From positions 51,321,355 to 51,385,354 of the forward strand of contig NC_016131.3 of the NCBI RefSeq assembly GCF_000005505.3: DNA of 64,000 nucleotides, given 5' to 3'. Numbering within the stretch: position 1 is the stretch's first letter; every line of letters begins with the position of its first letter. This DNA comes from Brachypodium distachyon (taxonomy: Eukaryota; Streptophyta; Magnoliopsida; Poales; Poaceae). Shown in pieces: positions 22,101 through 34,200 of this stretch. Under the pieces are notes generated by a model, which made no database searches, was not told where the DNA came from, and saw only the letters and a list, made by a program, of their open reading frames with translations. A program made the translations under genes and the position numbers.

Positions 22101-22510
22101 CAGCTCAAGACGGAGAAGCTGACGAAGATCGCCCAGTCGCTGCGCGACCTGCTGCCCAAGTTCGAGCTGCAGGCGGCGGAGGTGGACGGCACGGACGTCA
22201 CGACACTGATCCCCTTCTTCTCCGACTTGGTGGGGAAGCTCGGGGCGCTCGACGTCTGGATTGCCAAATACGGCGCCAACGAAGTCGCCAACTGCGCTCG
22301 GGAGGTTGCCGGGACAATCCTCCCGCAGATTCATCTCCGGGACCCGGAGTTTCCTTCGAGTCCCTGTTGGACGCTTGGTCCGACAGTGAGGACGAGCCCA
22401 CGCACACCCAAGCAATGCGCGAGTTCGTCGATGAGGTCGTCGAACGGATGCAGATGAAGCCGGAGCCTGATCTCCCTGCTGACCCCCTGGTCGAAGACGG
22501 CGACAACTAG
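19178..22510 (+). pseudogene. Antisense intron-containing gene of RIRE2-2 (Transposase_28-like), decayed
   Basis: ATG at 19178 begins MAPPTSRKGKEVQ and the segment ATVAFFRPGYNGEALGKLR. This resembles the plant family Pfam calls 'putative gypsy type transposon' (Transposase_28). An Ala/Pro/Gly-rich middle follows, then a long charged coiled coil (about 21480-22320) and an acidic C-terminus ending at 22510. Two GT-AG introns are supported: 20711-20782 (72 bp) and 20879-20954 (76 bp), both phase 1 with the frame continuous across them. Lesions are frameshifts near 19405, 19975, 22033 and 22345, and TAG at 19497, 19662, 20086 and 20398; the first two fall where glutamine is expected. The gene runs opposite to gag-pol and tail-to-tail with it, as antisense ORFs do in Grande/Retand elements. 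Function unknown. Confidence 0.7.
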
Positions 22511-23521
22511 TTGCCGCAGCCCCCAGCCGTGCTCGTTGCTTCCACTGTACCTTCTTTTGTTTGCTTTCCCTGCAAGTATGGCGCTTAGCGCCGTTTGAAC
22601 AATCACCATTTGATTAGTCCATGTAATTATTCGGCACTTAGTCAATCAAGCTTGTTAATTTGCTCAATTTTTGTCCCTTATTCCCGAGGCTGCCTCGTGG
22701 GGTGGTTCCCTTAGCCTTTGCGTGTTACGCCTTGTGTTGTCGGGGACTCGCACGCCCCACCCTTGACCAGACCAGGGACCCGGGACGGACCCGTGGTGCC
22801 GACCTAGGGCCAAGCGGTACCGGTATATGGTGCGACCCGTGGGCAGCTCACGGGCACCACAGTGTACAAGATTCCACCCTTTCCTGCAGATTAGACTCTT
22901 ACCAGGCCTGAGGTGCTGCAATTTTTTTCAAAACATATGAAAATAAGAGAAAATAAGCAACACAGACAAATCCCTCCTGCCTCCCAGCCCCCGGGCACAT
23001 AGGGGTCGATGCCAAACTCGGATGTGAGCATTCCCTTTCCCAGGCGCAGCGTCTGCGCGGTGCAAGCTGCGGGGGGCCGGGCAACTGCACGCCCAGTGAT
23101 GCACGTTGCGGGAAGCCCGCCAACGGCATGTCTAGTGATGCACGTTGTGGGACGTCCCCCAACGGCATGTCCAGTGATGCACGTTGCGGGACCCCCGCCA
23201 ACGGCATGTCCAGTGATGCACGTTGCGGGAAGCCCGCCAACGGCATGTCCCGTGCCGGAACGATCTAGCAACGGGTTCATGTTTCGAGGCCACAACAGCC
23301 CCCTGCTCACAACTAAGTATGGAAAGACATCGTTGTGCACTTAAAGCGGGAGATAGAAGAGGAAAAAAACACGGGAATAAACAAGGCAAATCTAAAGCTC
23401 AGGGGCGAAACACTTATCTTTATTCACGATTAACTAGCGGTTTACACGTAAGGGCTGCCCGGTTAAACTAGTTCGTGAGGTATGCATCGGAGGCATCACC
23501 TGAGGGTCGGGCTCCGCCGCT
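22511..23521 (-). other. RIRE2-2 3' non-coding region
   Basis: Lies between the antisense gene stop and the pol stop. On the minus strand it matches the 3' region of RIRE2-1 (45117-45654): the AATAAA-containing stretch (plus tttatt at 23419-23424), a gctgggaggcaggagg block (about 22971-22988), and the segment just before 22920. It contains the 39-bp minisatellite. No open frame of note. Confidence 0.6.
23097..23252 (+). repeat. Minisatellite, four 39-bp units
   Basis: Units of exactly 39 bp start at 23097, 23136, 23175 and 23214, each beginning tgatgcacgttg and containing caacggcatgtcc. Substitutions cluster in the middle of units 2 and 3. The units are contiguous with no spacers. A partial unit precedes the array at about 23080-23096. 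Confidence 0.9.
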
Positions 23522-23598
23522 TCACGGGTAGAACTTGCGCAAGTGCTCAATATCCAGCTATTGGGCACCGGCAAGCCGTCTTCGGTTTCCAGGTGGAT
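23522..23598 (-). pseudogene. RIRE2-2 pol C-terminal remnant
   Basis: Minus strand encodes LETEDGLPVPNSW and ends with TGA at 23522-23524, matching the C-terminus of RIRE2-1 pol (about 45040-45116). It is cut at 23598 by the 5' LTR of element C. The integrase core that should connect it to 37131 is gone. Confidence 0.75.
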
Positions 23599-26500
23599 GT
23601 AACATCCCAATTTTTCAAAACCCTTCATATGCATTGCATATCATGAGCATCATGTCACCCTTGCATTTGATCACTTTCAAAACCCTAAAATTTGCCCAGA
23701 AAACCCTTCTTCAAAAAATGTCTTTATTTGATTTTGGTCGTTGATCTTGCTCTTGAGTATTTGCATTTTAACCCATGAGGGTATTATGGTAAAAAGGGAT
23801 TTAATGCATATATAAAGCTATCCCGTAAGTTGGCTTTTGAAATTATTTTGAAAAATAATTTGTTTCGATAGCCTAAGGGGCCCAAAAGCCATTTTATAGG
23901 CAAATGTATTTTTAAATATTTTATTTTGAGAAAATTCTTGTTCCAAAAGTTAGATCATATGAAAATATGATTTTACAATTTTTGTTGCATTTTATTTGGA
24001 GTGATTTGGAGCTTCGAATAAATTTTGAGGTTCAAATACTGAAAATAGATAAAAGAAAAAAGAAAAACCGAGGAAAACCGGTCAAACCGGACCGAACAGG
24101 ACCGGCTCCGCCCAGCCCGAGCCGCCCGCTCTCCCTGACCGGTGGGACCCGTACGTCATCTTTAACCTCTGTCCGAGAAGCCCGGGCACGCACGACTCCG
24201 AGTCGCTCACGATTCCGTTCCTATTTCTTCGCGCACGAACCACCAAATCCAAATCCCTGCGCGTCACCCCGAAGTCCTCGCTTTTCTCCTCCACTTCCCC
24301 CAAACCGCTCCCCCAATTTCGCTTTGGTTAGAGATTAATTTCTCGCCGAAGTTCTTCACGGACGTCGCCGTTCTTCGCGTTTTGTCGCCGCTCCGGTGAG
24401 CTTCTCCCATCCCCAGCCACCTTCCCGTTCTCCCCTCTCCCTAGCGCGTCCGGTGACGCGCTCGGTTTCAACGTTGGGCGCCGTCCGTGCGCCGCCGTCC
24501 GCAGCCCGTCTTCCCCGCCTCCGGCCGCCCGCGCGCTTCGAGCCGCCCCCGCCGCTCTGCCTCCCGCTCGACCGCGCGCCACCTACTGTCGCCTGCCCTG
24601 CGCCGCCCGCCGCCGCCCCGCGCGCGCCGCCCCAGCCGCTCGCCCGCGCCGCCGCCGTCCGGTGAGCTAGCCCGGCCGGCCGGAACCCTAGGCTCCGGCC
24701 ACTCGCGTTCTGCCACGTGGCAAATCCTTTTTTATTTTATTTTAATTCGGCCGAATTAGATAATGCACTTTTGCAGAAAAGCCCCTGTAACTTCAAAGCA
24801 TCATATCTTTCAAACCGTTTGTCCAAAAAATGTGTTCCGCACCTTTCTGGAATCGTCACAACGTGTAGAATATTTTGGCATTGTTTAATTTCAGTTTTAA
24901 AAAACTTAGACTGTAGCTTATTACAGAATGGTTGAATATGGTTTAAATTTCAAATTAATTGTTTTAAAATAGTTTTGAGCATGTTACCTTGCTGTAAAAT
25001 TATTTAAGCTTGTTCTCTGTCCATTAAGACTAGAAAAGAAATTATTTTGTGTATAATCATGCCATACAAGTTTAAATATTGCTCTATGTTGTAAAAGCCG
25101 CACAATCTTTTGTTTTAAACCCTATCCATGTATCATGCATAGTAATTATCTCTTTGATGTTGTATAATCTGTCCAAACCATTTGAAAAACTTTTTAAAAC
25201 AGAAACAAAACTTTTTACCTTGGAGGTAACCTTTGTGTGCATCATCATGGCATATGCATCATGGCATGGTTTTTGTATTGAGTGTTGTGTTTATTGTGTG
25301 TGTTCCTTTTATTTTAGATTGTGTGGAGTGTAATCATTGTTGTTGCGAAGAGTGCGAGAACTACCACAACCTTGGACAAGGCAAGTTCACTTTGATCATT
25401 CTCCTAAATATTTTTACTATGCACTAGATGTTTTATTAGATGCATCAGGATTATTACTCGTACTTCTATGCTATCTATAAATCCCAGGTAGTCTAGTTAC
25501 CCTCGCCATTACCTTGCTACCAAAATTGCCATCGATTGTAGTTGAATGCTAGGCTATGGTAGTATCGTGGGGGAAATAACTACATTATGATATTGTTATG
25601 CCTTTGGCGATATGAAAATGTTTTGTTAGATGTAAGGCAAAACAATTAATTCAATGAACCGTCCTGGGTGGGCAGCTTTGAAGATTTTGAGGATTAGCAG
25701 CGTCAGGTCCATTTCGATGGGTCCCTCTGAGTCGAGTTCCTGTGGATTCAGAAATGGATCGTCCATGGACGTCTCTTCCGTGGATTCGGGGAGCGCCTAC
25801 GTTGCAAATGTGGAATGCCACCTGGGGTAACCGAGACTGGACTAGTTTCCTATTTAGAAGCTTCTAGTACAACCACAATGCTATATGGGCTTTGGCGAGA
25901 CAAGAGTAAGTTGTATGAACCTAAACCCGAAGAATTGTACTGAGGTAGCCGTGTAGGGGGAGCGTGATTCTCTCGTGGTTTAGGGAATTACCTCTGAAAA
26001 TCTCGTAATCGATGCCGTTGCTACTCTACCCTGAGGACAGCAAGGGATTAACACGTCGGTTTCTTGTGGGGAATGTGTACAAACTCTGGAGAGCGTCAAA
26101 ACTAAGTACTTAGCCGTGTCCCCAGCAACGGACAATTTGAGCAACTAGATGTGGAGCTGTAAGGAAAGTCTCACTCATTCTAACTTCTTAAATAAAATGA
26201 ATGGTTGAACAGGGTAGCAGCACTTGATGAATCCACATCAATGTGCTCTAGGATAATAGGAGCATGGGTGTGTCTACCCCGTGTCCAATAGTGATAAAAT
26301 TCTATTTGATTAAAAGATAGGATTCAATAACTAAGCTTTTATGCAAATATCTTGAACCCCACTTTGCCACATTATGCATATATTTGGTAGGCTCTGGTAT
26401 AACTCCTAGTGAATCTTGCCAATACATTCAATGTATTGACCCTAGTGGCTGCATCGTTTAATGATGCAGGAAGCTCTGACGACGAGTAAGATGTACGTTC

Positions 26501-26781
26501 TGCATGTTTGGGTTACGGGCTTACATTCCAACACGCTCTCACCGTGGTGTTGATGTGCCCTTGTATCTTCCATTTTCCGCTGCTAAACAGTTGTTTTGAT
26601 TTCCAGCTAACCCGTGAGGTTATGCGAGTTGTAAGTACCTTTAAAATTCTGGATGATTCGTTGTAATATTGAGACCTTTGTTCTATGATATTACATCTTG
26701 AAACTGTGTGTGCTAGTGAGTCGATCCAGGGACTAGCACTAAAGCACAGAGATCGAACCCTTGTAGGGGGCGGTCGCTTCA
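23599..26781 (+). repeat. Element C 5' LTR (3183 bp)
   Basis: TGTAACATCCC…GGTCGCTTCA. It contains an AT-rich start and a GC-rich zone (about 24080-24720) with a degenerate form of the LTR palindrome near 24134-24158. The segments conserved with other LTRs here include gcacttttgcagaaaagcccc near 24764 and the cttagccgtgtcc region near 26110. It is complete, unlike its partner at 34859-37130. Confidence 0.9.
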
Positions 26782-26783
26782 GA

Positions 26784-26795
26784 TGGTATCAGAGC
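26784..26795 (+). other. Element C primer-binding site (initiator tRNA-Met)
   Basis: TGGTATCAGAGC, two bases (GA) after the LTR end at 26781. Confidence 0.9.
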
Positions 26796-27151
26796 AATGT
26801 GTTGCCTGTAGGAACGTGACCCTAGCATGGATTAGACCAAAAGAGACCATAGGATTGTTCTATGCATTTCATACCACTCTAAATTTGCATATTGAGATAC
26901 ATATGTATTCATATCACTTGCAATCATACCAATGTCCAATGCATATGTACTACTTGTGCTTTACTTCATCCACTTGCATCTTCAGATTTTATATGCATTT
27001 ATATACACCTCATACTGCAATGTCATGCTTTCCGCTATTACAATCATACTCATGTTTGCATAACATACACCTTATATTGTCATCATTACATTTATGCATC
27101 CACCTACTTGATCATATGACTAATTCTTTCCCCCCACCATAAATCTTGTAG

Positions 27152-30100
27152 ATGAATGGACCAACAAATTTCGGAGATGAGCCACCTTTCACACACGTCC
27201 ATTACCCGACAGTTGACGACGACATCCCGTTTGGGAGACAGCTTGCTACTTTGTGCACGACACTGCACCTGGCAGCACCCTGTTTCCGAGGACGTGCTGA
27301 GCCGGTGGGATCCCAGGGAGGTGCACTGTAACATCCCAAAAATTTCAAACTTTTACATATGCATTGCATCCATAAGCATCATGCCACAACTGCATGTTTG
27401 AATTCAAATTTGAATCTCAAAAAGGCTTTAAAAGTTTTAATTTCAACTTGAACCTTAGGGTTTACACCCATTTGAGTTTTGGATTTTCAAACCAATAGGT
27501 TTTATGTATAAAAAGGGTTTAGTGCATATATAAGCTATCCCATAAATTTTTTTTTGGATAATTATTTGGAGTTGAAAAAGTATTTTATTTAAATAGATAT
27601 ATGGCCCTAAAGGCATTTATAGGGAAAATGCATTTTTATATATTTTATTTTGAAGAGAAACTACTTTCAAAAGTTGTATCATGGTAGAACATGATTTTAC
27701 AAATTTTCTGGGATTTATTTGGACCAATTTGGAGTTCAAAATCAAAAGATATCAAAGGAATAAGAAAAACAGAAAAAGAAAAGGGTAAAAGAAAAAAAAA
27801 AGGAGCAAACGGACCGGCCCGGCCGAATTGGGCCGAACCGGCCCAACTCCCTCGCGCGCACTACAGCCCCGCCGGCCCAGCCGCTCACCCGCGCCGCGCC
27901 CGCACCCGCTGACAGGTGGGCCCCACCTGTCAGGGGCTTCTTCTCCGTTTGGAAGGCGCCCGCGCCCGCCACGCCGCCTGCCTTTTTCCGCCGCCGCAAT
28001 CTCCTCCTCCGCCCTTCCTTTTGCACGCCCGAGCGCGTCCTTTTAAGCCCTGCGACCCCCTCTCTTCTTCCCCTCTGCACCCCCTCGCTATCACGCCGCC
28101 AGGCCGCCCCGATTTCTCGCCGGAGTCCGACCGCCCGCGCCGCCGTTTTCTCCCCCGCCGACGACGTCCGGTGAGCCTTCCTCGAAGCCGTCCCTCTCTC
28201 TCCCTCGCGGTCAAGATGACGCGCTTCTTTTTCCTTTTCGTGCGGCGTAGCTCCCCGCCGACGAACGCCCGAGGCCGCGCCGCTGTCCGCCGACCGCGCC
28301 GCCCGCCCGTCTTCTTCCTAGGCGCCGACCCCGACCGCCCGAGCCCCCGCCGACCGCGGCCCCGTCTCCGCCGTGCCGCGCCGCCCTCGCCCATCGCTTC
28401 CCCGTCGCGCCCACATCACCGGAACACTCCCGCGCCGCCCGCCCGTGCCCCGCCGCCGCCGGACGCCGTCCGCCGAAACCCTAACCTCGCCGGTGAGCTC
28501 CCCGATCGATCTCGTCCGTCCATCGATCTCCAACGGTGTAGATTAGATCTTTTTTATTTCACTTAACCGAACCGGTACGCACCAATCAGGAGCCGCCACG
28601 TGTCACTGTGTAAATAAAATGAAAACCTAATTTTAATCCCCCGGAATAATTAAAAGGCACTTTTGCAGAAAAGCCCCTGTAACTTCAAATGTTCATAACT
28701 TTAAATCTGTTTGGCCAAATTTAATGATCCACACCTTTTTGGAACCCTTAGGAAATGTAGAATCTTTTGGCACTGTCCAATTTCAAGTTTGAATATTTGA
28801 ATCACATTCAAATTACAGATTAGGGTTTTATGCCATTTAAATCATAACTTTTTATTTAGAAGTCCTTTTTGAATGGAACCAGTGCCCAAAATTTTGTTTT
28901 ATTGTCCTCTATCCAATGGGACAGATAAATAAATATTTGAATTAAATTGCTTCGCAGTTGCAAATAAAACCTCATTTTAGGGTTTAAACCCTAGCCTTTG
29001 CTTTTGCTTAAAAACCCTAATTGCATGTGGTTAGTTCTCAAAGCTTTGGATCAGTAGATCACTCAAATAAAATAAACCAAACTCATGTCACATGTTTTTC
29101 ATTGCATCATGGCATACATAATCTTTTGCTTATATGGTGTGTTTATGTATGTGTATGTTTGCTTGATTGTATAGTTTTCTCGTAGAGCGAACTGTGTGAC
29201 TGTGAAGAGCGTCTGAATACCAACTACTATCAAGGCAAGTTCACTTTCATCCTTTACCCATTATTCTATTATGCACTAGAGTTTATCAATTGCATTGTTA
29301 GGATTATTATTGTATCTATGCTAGCTATGATCTGTCCTAGTAGTATAGGATACCTTTGTCATGACCTTCACCACCAATTGCAATCGTAGTAGTAAAATGC
29401 TATGCTATGATAATATACGAGGGTGGTATTATTACAATGTGATACTATTGAATTACAAATATAGTTTTCCTAGTGTATGGCAAAACAAGTAATTCAATGA
29501 ACCGTCCTGGGTGGGCTGCTTTGAGTATTCGGATGTCGTGACGTTAGGTCCATTTCTATGGGTCCCTCTAAGTCGAGTCTCCGTGGATTCGGAGATGGAT
29601 CGTCCATGGACGTCTCTCCCGTGGATTCGGAGAGCGCCTTCGTTCACAATGTGGGATGCCACCCGGGATAACCAAAGACTGGACTAGTTTCTTGTTTAGT
29701 AGCTTCCAGTACAACCACATGGTAATATGGGCTCTGCCTGGATGGAGTAAGAAATGTTTACCCAGATCCGAGGGATTGTACTGAGGTAGTTGTGTAGGTG
29801 GGAGCGCGGGTCCCTCAGGTGGTCTGGGTGAACATGTTCTGAAAATTCTTGAAGTCGATGCGTTGCTACTCCACCCGGAGGACAGCAAGGGATTAACACG
29901 TCGAATTCTTGTGGGGAATGTGTACAACCTCTCGAGAGTGTTAAACTAAGTACTTAGCCGTGTCCCCGGTTACGGAAAATTATGAGCGACTAGATATCGG
30001 AGCTGTAAGGAAAGTCTCACTCATTCCAATTTCCTAATAAAACGAATGGATTGAACTGGGTAGGAGCATTGATGTTTCTACTCAATGTGCCTAGGTTAAT

Positions 30101-31293
30101 AGGAGCATGGGTGTTTCTACCCCGTGTCCAATAGAATTCAAAACTATTTGTCTAAAAATGATAGGATTTGAATGATGATGCTTTTATGCTAAATAGCCAA
30201 ACCCCACTTAGCTAAACTATGCATGTACTTGGTAGATCCTTTATAACTCTAGTGAGCTTGCCAATACATTCAAATGTATTGACCACGTAGTGGCTGCAAT
30301 TAATAATGCAGGTGGAACTGACGAAGAGTGAGGTTCGTCGTTATTTCTTTGGGTCATGTGCTTACATTCCAACATGCTCTCTCCTCTGGGAGTAGATGAG
30401 GCCCTTTTACTCTACCTTTCTGCTGCAGCTTCATGATACATTGTTATCATGGTTTTGAACATTATTTGTTTATGCTGGCCTAGGAGGTCATGCAAGTTTG
30501 TAAGTACAATTTAAGTTCTGGATGATACGATGTAATAAAGTACTTTTGACCTTTGTATCTTGGTATTACATCTTGAACTGTGTGCTAGTGAGTCGATCAA
30601 GGGACTAGCACAAGTAAGCACAGAGATCGAACCCTTGGTGAAGGGGGATCGCTTCATGCACGGCGCTGGGAGATCGACACGGAGATCAAAGTGCGGACTG
30701 TTGTTCCACTGACGCCCAACATCACCTACTCCGTGCGCTACCCCAACTTCATGCTGGGACTCCAATTCGCCATGCAACATGCGATAGCTCGTGTGTGCAA
30801 GGCGTACCACGATGAACTGCCTCCGGACTCTGTCTTCCGTAGCTTTGGAAGGCGAGTTGTTGGCGGGAATGCCGTGGGACCGGAGATCCTAGGCGAGGAT
30901 CCGCACATGGAGGATGTTCAGTTTCAAGCTCTGGAGCAGAACATGGTGGACATGGGGAAGAGTCTCTACAATGAGATGACCCGTGCAGACATAGCTGAAG
31001 ACCAGGTGGGGATACTCCAAGGTCAACTGACGCTGAAGACAAACGAGGTGAACCGCAGGGGAGATGTTATCCTGAACATGCATGCGATCATGGAGCAGAT
31101 TATTTACGAGAAGGATCTCCTGCAACTTCAGTATGATCAGCTCCAAGCCCAGGTCAACAATGCCAACCCTGCACCTGCTCCAGCACAAGTTCCACCACCA
31201 CCACCACAAGGGAGGAAATGGCAGCCGGAACCACCATCACCACCACCAGCACCAGCATCCAAGGATCAACAGCAACAAAGGCAGTGGCCATAA
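27152..31293 (+). pseudogene. Element C ORF0, split by solo LTR D and truncated at its 3' end
   Basis: ATG at 27152 (MNGPTNFGDEPPFTHVHYP). 58 codons plus one base precede the insertion at 27327. Coding resumes at 30662 in the same frame (RRWEIDTEIKVR), so only the solo LTR plus one TSD copy interrupts it. Shared features with element E ORF0 are PPFT-V-YP near the start, FRGR, WEI, a YP…GLQFAMQ helix, FGRR, and a coiled coil with EMTRADIAEDQVG. The C-terminus reaches the poly-proline tract (about 31190-31206), then runs out of the homologous frame through GRKWQPEPP to a stop at 31291-31293. The acidic tail of the E protein is deleted. Function unknown. Confidence 0.78.
27327..30656 (+). mobile_element. 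Solo LTR D (3330 bp), chromovirus family
   Basis: TGTAACATCCC at 27327 to GATCGCTTCA at 30656, flanked by a perfect TGCAC (27322-27326, 30657-30661). It lies inside ORF0 of element C. The GC-rich promoter zone is about 27790-28520, with the perfect palindrome ctgacaggtggg/cccacctgtcag at 27909-27933. It ends in the gatcgaaccctt block shared by B, E and F. No internal sequence; formed by LTR-LTR recombination. Confidence 0.93.
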
Positions 31294-34200
31294 CAATGGA
31301 GGAAACCCAGGTCAGAACCGCACCACTGGCAGGGATATGAGCCAAGTGCAATGCTTCAAGTGTCACAAGATGGGGCATTACTCCAATGATTGTTCGGAGA
31401 AGTTCAATGAGGCTAGAGCAAAGCCTAACCCATTTCAGAAGGGCAATGTGAACCACGTCAACGTGGAAGAAATCACGGAGGAGCAAGGTATCGTAATCGG
31501 CACCTTCCGTCTAAATTCTTTTGAAGCACTCGTACTATTTGATACCGGTGCATCGCATTCTTTTATCTCAAGGAGTTTTGTGCATGAGAATGGATTAACC
31601 ACTAGTACCTTAGTGAACCCTATGAAGGTGAAGTCACCTGGGGGAGAGATGATAACGGCTTGTGAATGCCGAATGCTGACATTAGAAATTGGAAAACACA
31701 ATTTCCTCACAGACCTGATAGTGTTAGGATCAAAAGGCTTGGATGTGATCCTAGGAATGGATTGGTTAGCCGAGTATGAAGGACTTATAGATTGTGTCAA
31801 GAGGACAATCACACTCACAACCCCAGAGAAGAAGCGAATCCGCTTCAAGTCAACCTATGAGCTTAAATTACCTAAGGTAAATTCTCTTAAGGGGGTTAGC
31901 CTAGAGGATGTACCGATAGTGAAAGAATATCCAGTTGTGTTTCCAGAGGAATTACCAGGCATGCCACCGGACCGAGATGTGGAATTTCTTGTTGAGTTAT
32001 TGCCCGGAAGTGGACCTATAGCCAAGAGACCGTATAAGATGGCCGTAGATGAATTGAAGGAACTGAAGAAGCAACTTGCAGAACAGTTGGCCAAAGGATT
32101 TATTCGCCCTAGCTCATCACCGTGGGGAGCACCTGTTCTTGTTGTGGAAAAGAAAGACAAAAGCCAAAGGATGTGCATAGACTATCGTTCACTAAATGAG
32201 GTGACGATAAAGAACAAGTACCCACTACCCATAATCAATGATCTATTTGATCAATTGAAAGGAGCCTGTGTTTTCTCAAAGATCGATCTTCGATCAGGTT
32301 ATTTTCAGTTAAAGATCCGAGAAGTGGATATACCCAAGACATCATTTACCACTAGGTATGGCCTGTATCAGTACACGGTGATGCCTTTTGGACTAACCAA
32401 CGCCCCGGCATACTTCATGAATATGATGAACAAGGTATTCATGGAATATTTGGATAGGTTTGTCGTTGTATTCATTGACGACATTTTGATCTACTCGAAG
32501 AGCAAAGAAGAACATGAAGGACATTTGTGTCTGATCATGGAAAAGCTTAGAGAGCACAAGCTTTATGCAAAATTCAGCAAGTGTGAATTTTCGTTGTCTG
32601 AAGTTGGTTTCTTGGGACACATTGTGTCAGGAAATGGAATTGCCGTCGACCCCGCTAAAGTAGCAGCGGCGACTGAATGGGAAGTCCCTAAGAACGTCGG
32701 AGATGTTCGCAGCTTCCTAGGACTTGCTGGATATTACAGGAGGTTTATTGAGAATTTGTCCAAGATTGCCAAACCGATGACTGAGCTTTTGAAGAAAGAA
32801 AAGAAGTTTGAATGGACTGAAAAGTGTGAAGAAAGTTTTCAAGATTTGAAGAAGAGGCTAGTATCAGCACCCATCCTCGTTTTACCCGACTTACTGGAAG
32901 ATTTTCAAGTGTACTGTGACGCTTCGCGTTTAGGATTGGGCTGTGTTTTGATGCAAGGAGGAAGAGTCGTAGCATACACCTCAAGGCAACTTAAGAATCA
33001 TAAGAGAAATTACCCCACTCATGATTTGGAACTAGCATCGGTAGTGCACGCACTCAAGACTTGGAGGCACTATCTCATGGGAAAGCAATGTGAGTTATTC
33101 ACCGATCATAAAAGCTTGAAGTATATATTTACGCAGAAAGAATTGAACTTGAGACAAAGAAGATGGTTAGAGTTAATCAAGGATTATAATCTAAATCTTC
33201 AATATCATCCAGGCAAGGCTAATGTAGTAGCTGATGCTTTGAGCCGCAAGGGCTATGTTAATGGACTTACAGCTAGAGAGTTACCTGCTGAATTGTGTGA
33301 GCAATTCAAGGAACTCAGATTGGAGTTAGTCCCGGAAGGTTACTTAGCCAACATGGAGGTACAACCCACTCTACTGGACAGAATTAGAAAAGTCCAGAAA
33401 GAAGACTCAGAAATTAGAACGATAAAGGATAATATGGCGATTGAGAAGGCAAAAGGATTCGTTGAGGACGATCAAGGTACCGTATGGTTTCAGAAGCGTA
33501 TTTGTGTACCACAAGACCTCGAGATCAGAAAGCTAATACTACAGGAAGCTCATGATTCACCGTACTCAATCCATCCCGGTAATACAAAGATGTACATGGA
33601 CTTGAAAGAAAAGTTTTCGTGGACAGGATTGAAGCGACACATCGCTGAGTATATCGCTCTGTGTGATTTATGTAGTAGAGTCAAGGCTGAACATCAGAAA
33701 CCAGCTGGATTACTACGACCATTGCCAGTGCCAGACTGGAAATGGGATAAATTAGGCATGGACTTCATCACCGGCTTGCCAAGGACGAGATCTGGTTATG
33801 ATTCAATATGGGTGGTAGTTGACCGTTTGACCAAAGTTGCCCATTTCATACCTGTGAAGACTACTTATACAAGTGCTCAGTTGGCCAAACGATACATGTC
33901 TAGGATCGTATGCCTACATGGAGTTCCTAAAGAGATCGTTTCAGACAGAGGTACCCAATTTACCTCAAGATTTTGGGGGCAATTGCACGAGTCTCTAGGC
34001 ACGAGACTAGAGTTTAGCACAGCATTTCATCCACAGACAGATGGACAAACAGAAAGAGTGAACCAAATTCTTGAAGATATGTTAAGAGCTTGCGCTCTGG
34101 ACTATGGATCTAGCTGGGATGAGAATCTACCATATGCAGAGTTCTCATACAACAATAGTTTTCAAGCGAGTATTGGAATGGCACCATTCGAAGCTTTGTA

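Noticed and set aside
23097..23252. CRISPR-like array
   Set aside because: The 39-bp units are contiguous without spacers, in a plant retroelement; it is a minisatellite.
31082..31190. Start of the element C pol frame at the first in-frame ATG (31082)
   Set aside because: Bases 31082-31190 encode ORF0 in another frame; the frame is open there by chance upstream of the fusion junction, so this ATG is not the native gag start.
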